Source: an uncultured Oscillospiraceae bacterium (lineage in GTDB: Bacteria > Bacillota > Clostridia > Oscillospirales > Ruminococcaceae). From it: 64,000 nucleotides of DNA. The stretch lies in the NCBI GenBank assembly GCA_900548355.1, contig URKR01000003.1, forward strand, positions 62,001 to 126,000. Reading direction: 5' to 3'. Shown in pieces: positions 16,321 to 23,691 of this stretch (positions are counted from its first letter, which is position 1; every line of letters begins with the position of its first letter). The translations under genes and the position numbers were made by a program. The notes below the pieces were generated by a model. That model did not search any database and was not told the DNA's origin. It was given only the letters and a program-made list of their open reading frames with translations.

Positions 16321-16655
16321 GCGGACCATTCCGCTGACCCGCTGCATAGCCGACGAACTGCGCCGCCGGCGCACGTCCAGCTGGCCGACCAGGCGGCCGC
16401 GGGGCCAGCTGCCGGGGCGACGGCTTTGTAATGCCCAATTAGCTGGGCAAGTTTTTTGAGCAGCGCACCTTTAGGGACTGCTGCGACAGGAGTTTGAAGG
16501 AGGGCGGGGCCTTGCCTATGAACCATGCAGTTCGGGCAAGGCTCCGGTTTTTTCAACCAAAACGGCGGAATTCGTGGAAAAAGCGCCGGCCGTGCTCGTT
16601 TCGGGGTCATTTTGGGGTCAAAATCCAAAATTTTTAAGATTTAATCCAAAAGCAA
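16321..16655. other. Gene-free, GC-rich part of the candidate island
   Basis: About 335 bp between the DUF3800 promoter and the right repeat. No reading frame with a ribosome-binding site or recognisable protein is seen on either strand. A minus-strand frame of about 100 codons exists but resembles nothing I know. It could be the remnant of an integrase or other mobile-element gene; nothing in the sequence proves that. Confidence 0.5.
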
Positions 16656-16693
16656 AAGAAAAAGCACGCTGAAACCGACGTTTCAACGTGCTT
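16655..16693 (-). terminator. Terminator of the initiator tRNA gene
   Basis: Minus strand AAGCACG-TTGAAAC / GTTTCAG-CGTGCTT stem (13 of 14 pairs) with a 4-nt loop and a TTTTTCTTTT tail, starting 3 bp after the tRNA CCA end. Duplicated at 15419-15460. Confidence 0.85.
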
Positions 16694-16695
16694 GG

Positions 16696-16697
<2 letters not shown>
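16656..16697. repeat. Right copy of the 42-bp direct repeat, overlapping the tRNA 3' end
   Basis: Identical to 15419-15460. It covers the tRNA terminator and the last two bases of the tRNA, a common place for integration or duplication. Confidence 0.85.
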
Positions 16698-16771
<74 letters not shown>

Positions 16772-16802
16772 ATATGAAGTTTTCCCTGCTGGGAACTTTA
16801 TT

Positions 16803-16831
16803 AGTATAGCATGGGGTTGTGGCATTGTCAA
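16803..16831 (-). promoter_or_regulatory. Promoter of tRNA-fMet
   Basis: Minus strand: -35 TTGACA (16826-16831), 17-bp spacer, -10 TATACT (16803-16808), about 30 bp before the mature tRNA 5' end. Confidence 0.83.
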
Positions 16832-17290
16832 GGGGGGCAGGCAGATTTTTTTCGAGCGCCGGGGGCGGCGGGCTCGGCAGTACGGTTCTGCCTGGCGGTT
16901 CCGGCGCTGTAGGTCTTGCCTGGCTGTTCCGGCGCTTGCTTGCGCCGGCCGCGCGCTTATTATATAATAAAGGTAGCGTGCGTGCAGAGAGCGCCGTTTC
17001 CGCGGGGTTTGGGGCCAATGCGCCCCGGCCCGCACAACCGCCGCGTGCCGGGCGGTTTTCATGCCCGCACAGGGGTGGCGCGCGGCGTTCGCCCTGGCCC
17101 GGTTTGCTTTCGGCCTGGCCCACGCACAATTCCGGGCGGTTTTGCGCCGGCGCCCTTGCCGTGCCCCGCACAACCACAGGCCAGCCTTTGTTAGAGTGCA
17201 CAAAAATTGGTAATAAAAAACGTCACAATGACGAATATCAGTAGTTTCGCCTGCCGAATTGTGCATAGTGGCGAAAAAGCCCGATATCGA
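16832..17290. other. Gene-free GC-rich intergenic region with short repeats
   Basis: No gene recognised. It holds a 20-bp direct repeat with one mismatch at 16889-16908 and 16917-16936 (28-bp period), further degenerate CCCGCACAACC-type repeats, and an isolated A/T-rich dyad TTATTATATAATAA (about 16957-16970). With TTGCGC 17 bp upstream, the TATAAT inside that dyad resembles a promoter, but nothing recognisable follows it. Confidence 0.45.
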
Positions 17291-17319
17291 TTGACAAAGT
17301 GAAATGTTTGTGATAGTAT
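17291..17319 (+). promoter_or_regulatory. Promoter of the lipoprotein-sortase operon
   Basis: -35 TTGACA (17291-17296), 17-bp spacer, -10 TAGTAT (17314-17319), leaving a leader of about 65 nt that contains a small AATCAAA/TTTGATT hairpin. Confidence 0.78.
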
Positions 17320-17393
17320 GCCAGTAGCACCATAAAGAAATAGCTATCGTTAATCAAACGCTCTTTGATTTAGATGGAGCAGAAAGGCGTAGC

Positions 17394-17876
17394 ATGGGTA
17401 AGCGAGCAGTAGCCGGTTTTTTGACTTTACCGGTTCTTTTTCTTTTTGTAGGGTGCAGTGCCGGGCCGGAGGATGTCCGCGCCACTGCGGACGAAACCGT
17501 ACATACCGCTTTGTTCGACTTTGAAATTTCCAATGTGGCTGCGGTTGACAGCTACCTTTCCATTCTTCCGACCGAAGGCAACCAGCTCGTCCAGATGGAG
17601 CTGACCGTCACCAACACCGGTGAGGATTCCCTGACCATGTTCGCTGAGGATTTCCAGATCCAATGGGGCGATGGCGAGGAAGATTACGGCGTCTGCCTGG
17701 GCGCTGTGGATGACGCCATGGTGCCGTACTCTTACACGCTGGAACCCGGCGGAACCTACACCGGCACCATGGTTGCCCAGGTTCCCACCGGCACCACCCA
17801 GCTGACCGTGGCCTACCAAGAGGTGCTGGCCAGCGGGAAGGATGGGGCCGCCTATTTTGTGGAGGCTTCTTTGTGA
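17394..17876 (+). CDS. Lipoprotein with immunoglobulin-like (DUF4352-like) fold
   Basis: 160 residues. A lipoprotein signal peptide ends in LFVGC (lipobox, Cys 21). The mature part has the alternating strands of telokin-like DUF4352 proteins: FDFEISNVAAVDS, LVQMELTVTNTGEDSL, then LEPGGTYTGTMVAQVPTGT. Such proteins sit on the outer membrane face and probably bind or scaffold other surface proteins. The stop overlaps the sortase GTG by 4 bp, so the two products likely work together at the cell surface. Function beyond that is inference. Confidence 0.8.
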   Translation: MGKRAVAGFLTLPVLFLFVGCSAGPEDVRATADETVHTALFDFEISNVAAVDSYLSILPTEGNQLVQMELTVTNTGEDSLTMFAEDFQIQWGDGEEDYGVCLGAVDDAMVPYSYTLEPGGTYTGTMVAQVPTGTTQLTVAYQEVLASGKDGAAYFVEASL

Positions 17877-18730
17877 AACCCTGGAAGCTGATGCTGGGCA
17901 TGTTTTTGTCCGGTTTGGGGGCGGCGGCCCTTGCCACGGTGGTTTGGGTTGCGCCTGATTGGCTGGCGGAGCGCGCGCTGAAAAGCCAGAAACCCGCCGC
18001 CGCCCAGGCCGCGGTTGTCAACACAGAGGAAACGCCCGCCGCCACACCCAGCCCGGAAGAGGTTGAAGCCGCCCAGCGCGCGCGTTTTGCCGACCTTTTG
18101 GCCCAAAACGATGAGGTTGTGGGTTGGGTGACAGTGCCGGGCACCAACATTGACTACCCGGTTCTGCAAACCGACAACAACCAGTTTTACCTCCGCCATG
18201 ACCTGGATAAGCAATACAACGTGCGGGGGCTGCCTTTTCTGGATTATGAATGCGACGCCAAAAACGGGCGGCATTTGATTATATACGGCCACAACATGGG
18301 TGACGATGAAACCGACCGGTTCACCAACCTGCAAGAGTACCGTGACCCGGATTATTACGCCAGCCACCCTACCATCCAGCTGGACACGCTGTATGAAAGC
18401 CAGGTGTACAAGATTGTCGCGGTGTTTGCCGTGACAGCCCGCACCAGTGACCCGGATTATTTTGCCTATAACACCTATATAAATTTCGAAAGCGACGAAG
18501 AAGAGCAAGCTTACCTGGATGAGGTGGCACAGCGCGCGTTTTATACCACGGGCGATTATGTGCAGCCGAACGAGAAGCTGCTTTCCCTGAGCACCTGCAT
18601 TTATACGATGCCGGATGCACGCATCGTCGTGATGGCCCGCCCCTTGCGGGAGGGTGAGAGCACCGAAGCCGACGCGGTCAACCTCAATTCTGACCCATTG
18701 CTGCCGGCGCGCTGGCCACAGGGCGCATAG
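17873..18730 (+). CDS. Class B sortase
   Basis: 285 residues with an N-terminal membrane anchor (about 5-28). The sortase core has the class B hallmark NDEVVGWVTVPGTNIDYPVL and VRGLPFLDYEC. The catalytic triad is H140 (YGHN), C242 (LSTC) and R250 (DARIVV). It cleaves a sorting motif and joins the protein to peptidoglycan or to another protein. GTG start, GGAGG 7 bp upstream. It sits directly ahead of an LPQTG surface protein, its most likely substrate, although classical SrtB enzymes prefer NPQTN-like motifs and LPXTG is usually handled by class A or C. Confidence 0.93.
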   Translation: MKPWKLMLGMFLSGLGAAALATVVWVAPDWLAERALKSQKPAAAQAAVVNTEETPAATPSPEEVEAAQRARFADLLAQNDEVVGWVTVPGTNIDYPVLQTDNNQFYLRHDLDKQYNVRGLPFLDYECDAKNGRHLIIYGHNMGDDETDRFTNLQEYRDPDYYASHPTIQLDTLYESQVYKIVAVFAVTARTSDPDYFAYNTYINFESDEEEQAYLDEVAQRAFYTTGDYVQPNEKLLSLSTCIYTMPDARIVVMARPLREGESTEADAVNLNSDPLLPARWPQGA

Positions 18731-18833
18731 GGTACCTGCGGCACCCCAAGAAGACGATTTCAGGCGTTATGGCCTACACATGGGGGCGTGGCTGTAATGG
18801 TTGAAATAAATATTTGAAAAAAGGAGTAATAAC

Positions 18834-21674
18834 ATGCAGAAAACGAAAAAGTTTCGTCGTCTGTTGGCGGGCGGTGTAGCAGTGCTGATGCTTGGCGTTA
18901 GCGTTCCTGTTGCGGCGTTTGCTACAGACACGGCTACACCTCAGAACGCAACAGAACCTGCACCTGCGAAGAACTTGACTTTCACTTTCCAGGATGCGGA
19001 TAACAACTCGCAGAATTATGTGATGGACGACATCAAGGGCGGCTTTACGGTTCCTACCGCTCAAGAAGCTCTTGGTTATGACGTCGAAGGTGATTACTAT
19101 TGGTATTGCGACAGCTATGCTGATATGGGCACCTTGGAACCTGGTCAAGACGTTACGGCTGAGCAGTATGCTGCTTGGGATGCTGAATACATCACTTACA
19201 ATCTGAAGGTTGTTGAGGAACCCGCTCCCGAAACCGTCACCATGAACATCCAGTTCAAGGATGGCGACGAGGTCGTTGCTGGCGGCGATTACACTGTCCC
19301 GGCTGGCGTTCAGAACTATGCTGTTCTTGAGCAGTATGTCCCCGAAGGCTATGAAATTGCCGAATTTGGCGATTTCTGGGCCGAAGATGGCGGCAAGCTC
19401 AAAGTTCGCGTTGAGAAGATCGTCAACACTGTCATTATGGGCATCCGTTTCGTCACCCGTGACGGCGAGTTCGTGGCCGGTGGCGACTACTTCCTGCCCG
19501 AAGGCGTTCAGAACTACTCGATTCTTGAGCAGTATCTGTCCGAAGGCTACAAGCTGGCTGATACCGGCGACTTCATGGTTGAAGAAGGCGGCCAGCTGGA
19601 TGTTGTTGTTGAGAAGATCAGCACCGACGTCATGATGAAGATTCGCTTCGTCACTCGTGACGGCGAGTTTGTTTCCGGTGGCGACTACTTCCTGCCCGAA
19701 GGCGTCCAGAACCTCTCGATTCTCGAGGATATCGTGCCCGAAGGCTATCAGATGACCGAGACCGGCGACTTCATGGTTGAAGAAGGCGGCAGCCGTGATG
19801 TGACTGTTGAGAAGGTTGGCGAGACCACCGACGTCATCATGAACATCCGCTTTGTCACCCGTGACGGCGAGTTCGTGGCCGGCGGCGACTACTTCCTGCC
19901 CGAAGGCGTCCAAAACTACTCGATTCTTGAAGATCTCGTGCCCGAAGGTTATCAGATGACCGTCTCCGGCGATTTCATGGTCGAAGCCGGCACCAGCCTT
20001 GATGTGACCATCGAGAAGATCTCCACCGACGTCATCATGAACATCCGCTTCGTCACTCGTGACGGCGAGTTTGTTGCCGGTGGCGACTACTTCCTGCCCG
20101 AAGGCGTCCAGAATCTCTCCATCCTTGAGGATCTGGTGCCCACCGGCTACCGCATGACCGAGACCGGCGACTTCATGGTCGAAGCCGGCACCAGCCGTGA
20201 TGTGACCATCGAACTGATCCCCACCGAAGTTATCATGAACATCCAGTTCTGGGATAACGACAGCGGCGAAGTCGTTGCCGGTGGCGATTACTTCGTCCCG
20301 ATGGATGAAGACGGCATTCAGAACTACTCCATCCTGCAGCAGTATGTCCCCGAAGGCTATGAGATGCTGACCAGCGGCGACTTCTTCGTCGTCGAAGGCG
20401 GCCACCTGGATGTCACCGTCCAGAAGATCCAGCGCGATGTCATCATGAACATCCGCTTCGTCCTGGCTGACGGCACCTTCATCGCTGGCGGCGACTACTT
20501 CCTGCCCGAAGGCATCCAGAACATGAGCATTCTGGAGCAGTATGTGCCCGCCGGCTACAAGATGATGGAAAGCGGCGACTTCTTTGTCACCGAAGGCGGC
20601 CAGGAAGACATCACCGTTGAGAAGATCAACGAAACCGTGACCGTCAGCGTTGCGTTCAAGAACGAGTGGGGCTTCGTCGTTGGCGGCGGCTACTACATCG
20701 TTCCCGCCGGTGAGCAGGATGTCAGCGTGCTTGCGCAGTATGTCCCGGCCGGCTATGTCCTCGATGAGGAAGGCACCATCAACTTTGTCGATGGCCAGCA
20801 CTATGACATCTCTGTCAAGAGCGATGAGTCCATCGTCAACATCCAGTTCATCGACCGTGAAGGCAATGTGATTGCCGGCGGCGACTACTTCGTCCCGACC
20901 GGTGTCCAGAACACCGCGATCCTCGACGAGCTGGGCTACACCCCGGTTGGCTATCGTCAGGTTGTCCACACCTACGTCCTGTTCATGTACGGCCACCACT
21001 ATGTGATCCTGGTTGAGGCTATCCCCGAGCAGGTCACCGCGAAGACCGCTGTCTTCCGCAAGGATGCCGCTGAGGATGTCTGGAACGAGAACCCCGACAA
21101 CCCGGATGAAGTCCGTTACACCTTCTACAGCGACGATGCGGAAGCTACCAACACCGTTCCTTCCATCACCGTTGCCGATGAGACCAAGGAACTGGATTAC
21201 TGGGTTGCCGAGATGGACAGCTCCATCACCCTGCAGCCTGGTGAAGAGTTCTGCTACAACGACCTGGATCAGGGCGCTCTGAAGGATCAGATCGGTGACC
21301 TGCTGTTCATCGCTGTCTACAAGGACGTCGAAGTCGTTGAGCCCACCCCCGCTCCCTCTGAGGAACCGACCCCGGCCCCCTCTGAAGAGCCCACTCCTGC
21401 TCCTTCCGAGCAGCCGACCGCTGAGCCCACCGCCGCGCCGACCGCGCAGCCTGAGACCCCGGCCGACAACAACGACGATAACACCACCACCGTCACCTCT
21501 GATAACAGCGACGATGTTGTGAAGAGCGATACTCCTGCCGACAACACCGCCAAAGTGCTGCCTCAGACTGGCGTTGAGAGCTCTGCCCCCGTCATTGGTT
21601 TTGCCTTCGTGCTCCTGGCGGCTCTGGGCGGCGCCGCAGCCTATCTCTTCGTTGTCCGCAAAAAGCTGAACTAA
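18834..21674 (+). CDS. LPQTG cell-wall-anchored protein with nine beta-rich repeats
   Basis: 946 residues. A Sec signal peptide (1-30) is followed by a unique domain to about 133, nine tandem repeats of about 65 residues (134-731), a short domain, a Pro/Glu-rich wall-spanning spacer with PTPAPSEE units (about 838-870), and the sorting signal LPQTG (909-913), hydrophobic helix and RKKLN tail. Repeat core: IMNIRFVTRDGEFVAGGDYF, then VQNYSILE and a GDFMV strand. AAGGAG ribosome-binding site. Codon choice (GTT, GCT, AAC, TTC) differs from the GC-ending neighbours, as in a highly expressed or acquired gene. The class B sortase just upstream is the likely anchor enzyme. Role unknown; adhesin or stalk is a fair guess. 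Confidence 0.9.
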   Translation: MQKTKKFRRLLAGGVAVLMLGVSVPVAAFATDTATPQNATEPAPAKNLTFTFQDADNNSQNYVMDDIKGGFTVPTAQEALGYDVEGDYYWYCDSYADMGTLEPGQDVTAEQYAAWDAEYITYNLKVVEEPAPETVTMNIQFKDGDEVVAGGDYTVPAGVQNYAVLEQYVPEGYEIAEFGDFWAEDGGKLKVRVEKIVNTVIMGIRFVTRDGEFVAGGDYFLPEGVQNYSILEQYLSEGYKLADTGDFMVEEGGQLDVVVEKISTDVMMKIRFVTRDGEFVSGGDYFLPEGVQNLSILEDIVPEGYQMTETGDFMVEEGGSRDVTVEKVGETTDVIMNIRFVTRDGEFVAGGDYFLPEGVQNYSILEDLVPEGYQMTVSGDFMVEAGTSLDVTIEKISTDVIMNIRFVTRDGEFVAGGDYFLPEGVQNLSILEDLVPTGYRMTETGDFMVEAGTSRDVTIELIPTEVIMNIQFWDNDSGEVVAGGDYFVPMDEDGIQNYSILQQYVPEGYEMLTSGDFFVVEGGHLDVTVQKIQRDVIMNIRFVLADGTFIAGGDYFLPEGIQNMSILEQYVPAGYKMMESGDFFVTEGGQEDITVEKINETVTVSVAFKNEWGFVVGGGYYIVPAGEQDVSVLAQYVPAGYVLDEEGTINFVDGQHYDISVKSDESIVNIQFIDREGNVIAGGDYFVPTGVQNTAILDELGYTPVGYRQVVHTYVLFMYGHHYVILVEAIPEQVTAKTAVFRKDAAEDVWNENPDNPDEVRYTFYSDDAEATNTVPSITVADETKELDYWVAEMDSSITLQPGEEFCYNDLDQGALKDQIGDLLFIAVYKDVEVVEPTPAPSEEPTPAPSEEPTPAPSEQPTAEPTAAPTAQPETPADNNDDNTTTVTSDNSDDVVKSDTPADNTAKVLPQTGVESSAPVIGFAFVLLAALGGAAAYLFVVRKKLN
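19233..21026 (+). repeat. Nine tandem ~195-bp repeats inside the LPQTG gene
   Basis: Nine in-frame copies of about 64-70 codons. Copies 2-5 are the closest to each other (shared VTRDGEFV-GGDYFLPEGVQ), while 1, 8 and 9 have diverged most, suggesting recent expansion from the middle of the array. Confidence 0.88.
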
Positions 21675-21808
21675 GCGCATCCAGGCCGAACGCACGGTGT
21701 CGTTTCCGTGCATGAGGCAAGCGCAAGGTTTCCCCCATGAACGGGTTCCCCCGTCTGCTTTTTCTCAACGAATTGAATGAGCAGGGACCCTAAGGGTCCA
21801 AAAAGTCA

Positions 21809-21850
21809 AAGAACCGCTGTCAGCGCAAGTTGGCAGCGGTTCTTCTTTTA
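21809..21850 (+). terminator. Terminator of the surface-protein operon
   Basis: AAGAACCGCTG / CAGCGGTTCTT stem with a 14-nt loop and CTTTTAT tail. The rest of the 21675-22070 gap holds a second hairpin (GCACGG/CCGTGC near 21692) and no gene. Confidence 0.85.
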
Positions 21851-21986
21851 TCCCGCGCCCCGTGCGTGCCGCAGCGGCCCTTTTGCGCCCGCCCACGGCG
21901 CGCTGGGCCTGGGGGTATATATCGCCCTTCCCCTTCCCTTCCCGCCGCGCTGCCGCGCTCCCCTGCGCCTTTCCAGCCGCCGACAT

Positions 21987-22032
21987 ACAAAGACGCCCCC
22001 GCTCTTTTGCCGAGCAGGGGCGTCTTTTGTGG
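21987..22032. terminator. Bidirectional terminator before the convergent WG-repeat gene
   Basis: ACAAAGACGCCCC ... GGGGCGTCTTTTGT stem, U/A-rich on both sides, 40 bp past the stop of the leftward gene. Confidence 0.85.
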
Positions 22033-22070
22033 GGGGCGCGCTGTAGGATTTTATCTCTATGCGTTTTATA

Positions 22071-23474
22071 TCAGGGCATCCATGCCTGGTAAGCGGCAAA
22101 ATCGCTGCTGGTGTGCAGGGCGCGGCCGTCCAGGCCGATCCAAAGACGGGCGCCGGTATCCGCCTGTACGGCGGCGTAGCCTTCACAGAACAGGCCGCCC
22201 AGCGGCGCATCGGCGGTGGTTTGCAGCGGGTTGCGGATGGCCCGGCAGCCTTCCGGCAGGCGGAAGACCTCCTCCCCCGTCAGGCTGCGGACACTGCCGT
22301 CCGCCGCGGCAATCAGCCCTTCGCCCAGGTGGGCCAGCGGGCTGGGCTGCGGCGCAAAGGCAAGCTCGCCTTCGGTGCTGAGCAGCGTGTACCCATCCGG
22401 CAGGGCCACAATCCAGTGCCCATCGTAGCCGGTATAATCGTACTCAATCCGCTCAATGGTCAGCGCGGTGTTCTGCACCACGGTCTGCCAGGCGGTATCC
22501 AGAATGCGGAAGCCGCCCGGTTCAATCATCAGGTTGCGGCCGTCGGTAAAATGGTCCGCCTGCCACAGGAACGGCGCGGCATCGGGGTCCTGCCGGATGC
22601 GGAACCAGCCGGCGCCGCTGTCCTCAAAGGTTTGCAGCAGGGTCAGGGTGTTGGTGGGCCGGTCATAGGTCGCATAAATCACGATGCCCTCCGGGTCGTC
22701 CGTGTGCTCGTGATCCACATACTGCACAAGGAAGGTCGTGAACTTGGGGTCGGTCACAAGGCCGCTCGCGCCGCCATCGACCGCGCCAAACTCAAACAGC
22801 CGGTTGCCGGCCGTATCGTACACGCCGTAGCGCGGCTGGCCGCCTTCGGGCGATGCTTCCCGCAGGATGGCGATGCCGTCGGTATAACGGCTGTTGAACA
22901 GCGATTCGAACGCCGTGGGGCGTACCGCCGTTTCCCGGGTGATCAGCGTGGCGTTTTCGGCGGCGTCCAGCCAGTAAAGCGCCTGCACGCCGTCGGCTTC
23001 CTCCACCCAGGCCAGCAGCCGGCCGTTGCCCATAGCGCCCAGGTAGCGGTACGGCCCGCCGGTAAACAGCAGGTTGCCGGCTGTATCAATCAGGTTGAAC
23101 GCTGCGGGGCCGTCCTCTCCGTGGCGGGCGCCAAGAAAGCTGAGCGACGCAAAATCACCGGTTTCGGATGTAAAAAAGTCGGTCACACCGTCGGCCCGGG
23201 GCAGTGTGCGCACAACGGCATACCCTTCATGGAAGGGATAGCCATAGTCATAGCCTTCGGGCAGTGTGCAGGCAACCTGGCCATCGGCCGTGATGTAGGC
23301 GTCTGCCTGGGTGCCATCCGGCCGGGTGATGTGGGCGAAGGCAAGGCCCTCGCTGAAATCGCCCAGGGGCACCGCTTCCACAAAAGCGTCCGCCGGCGGC
23401 TCTGCCGCCGAAGGCGCCAGCGCAAGCCAGACAGCCAGCAGCACGGCCGCCAACAAAACCGCCAAACGCCGCAT
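22071..23474 (-). CDS. Exported WG-repeat-like beta-propeller protein
   Basis: 467 residues from an ATG with GGAGGGG upstream. A Sec signal peptide (1-24, RRLAVLLAAVLLAVWLALAP). The mature protein repeats a pattern of aromatic/Gly turns with short strands, such as FSEGLAFAHI, YPFHEGYAVVRT, FNLIDTAGNLLFTG, YGVYDTAGNRLFEF and LGEGLIAAADG. The repeated GLI-x-D-x-G and EGYA(A/V)V turns are those of WG-repeat proteins, which fold as surface beta-propellers or solenoids. No enzymatic motif. No signal for lipid or wall anchoring, so probably secreted or loosely associated. Function unknown; assignment by pattern only. Confidence 0.75.
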   Translation of the reverse strand: MRRLAVLLAAVLLAVWLALAPSAAEPPADAFVEAVPLGDFSEGLAFAHITRPDGTQADAYITADGQVACTLPEGYDYGYPFHEGYAVVRTLPRADGVTDFFTSETGDFASLSFLGARHGEDGPAAFNLIDTAGNLLFTGGPYRYLGAMGNGRLLAWVEEADGVQALYWLDAAENATLITRETAVRPTAFESLFNSRYTDGIAILREASPEGGQPRYGVYDTAGNRLFEFGAVDGGASGLVTDPKFTTFLVQYVDHEHTDDPEGIVIYATYDRPTNTLTLLQTFEDSGAGWFRIRQDPDAAPFLWQADHFTDGRNLMIEPGGFRILDTAWQTVVQNTALTIERIEYDYTGYDGHWIVALPDGYTLLSTEGELAFAPQPSPLAHLGEGLIAAADGSVRSLTGEEVFRLPEGCRAIRNPLQTTADAPLGGLFCEGYAAVQADTGARLWIGLDGRALHTSSDFAAYQAWMP

Positions 23475-23691
23475 GGTTCGCCCCTCCCCCGCCAGAAATG
23501 GCAAAATATGCGCGCAGGAACCGCTGCCGGGTCAGCCGCACCAACCCGGAAAATCGCTGCGCAAAGCGGCGCCAGGGCAGCCGCCTCCGCGTATAGTATA
23601 CCATGCCAAAGCGGGGATTTTCTACGTTTGCGCCGCATTTTTTCGGTTTTTCCCAAAAAATCGGCAGCAGTTTTGTACAGTGTTGCAGCCC

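Noticed and set aside
16957..16970. Promoter at the TTATTATATAATAA dyad
   Set aside because: The -35 (TTGCGC) is weak and no gene or RNA structure follows for several hundred bases; noted in the intergenic entry only.
19233..21026. CRISPR-like periodic repeats
   Set aside because: The repeats are about 195 bp, in frame, imperfect and without spacers; they encode protein domains. No CRISPR array or cas gene occurs in the window.
18774..21713. 979-codon minus-strand frame opposite the LPQTG repeat gene
   Set aside because: Its repetitiveness mirrors the sense-strand repeats; it has no ribosome-binding site, promoter or protein motif. The sense frame has signal peptide, repeats and sorting signal.
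21784..21799. GGACCC/GGGTCC hairpin after the surface-protein gene as a second terminator
   Set aside because: It lacks a following U-run on the plus strand; the true terminator is at 21809-21850.
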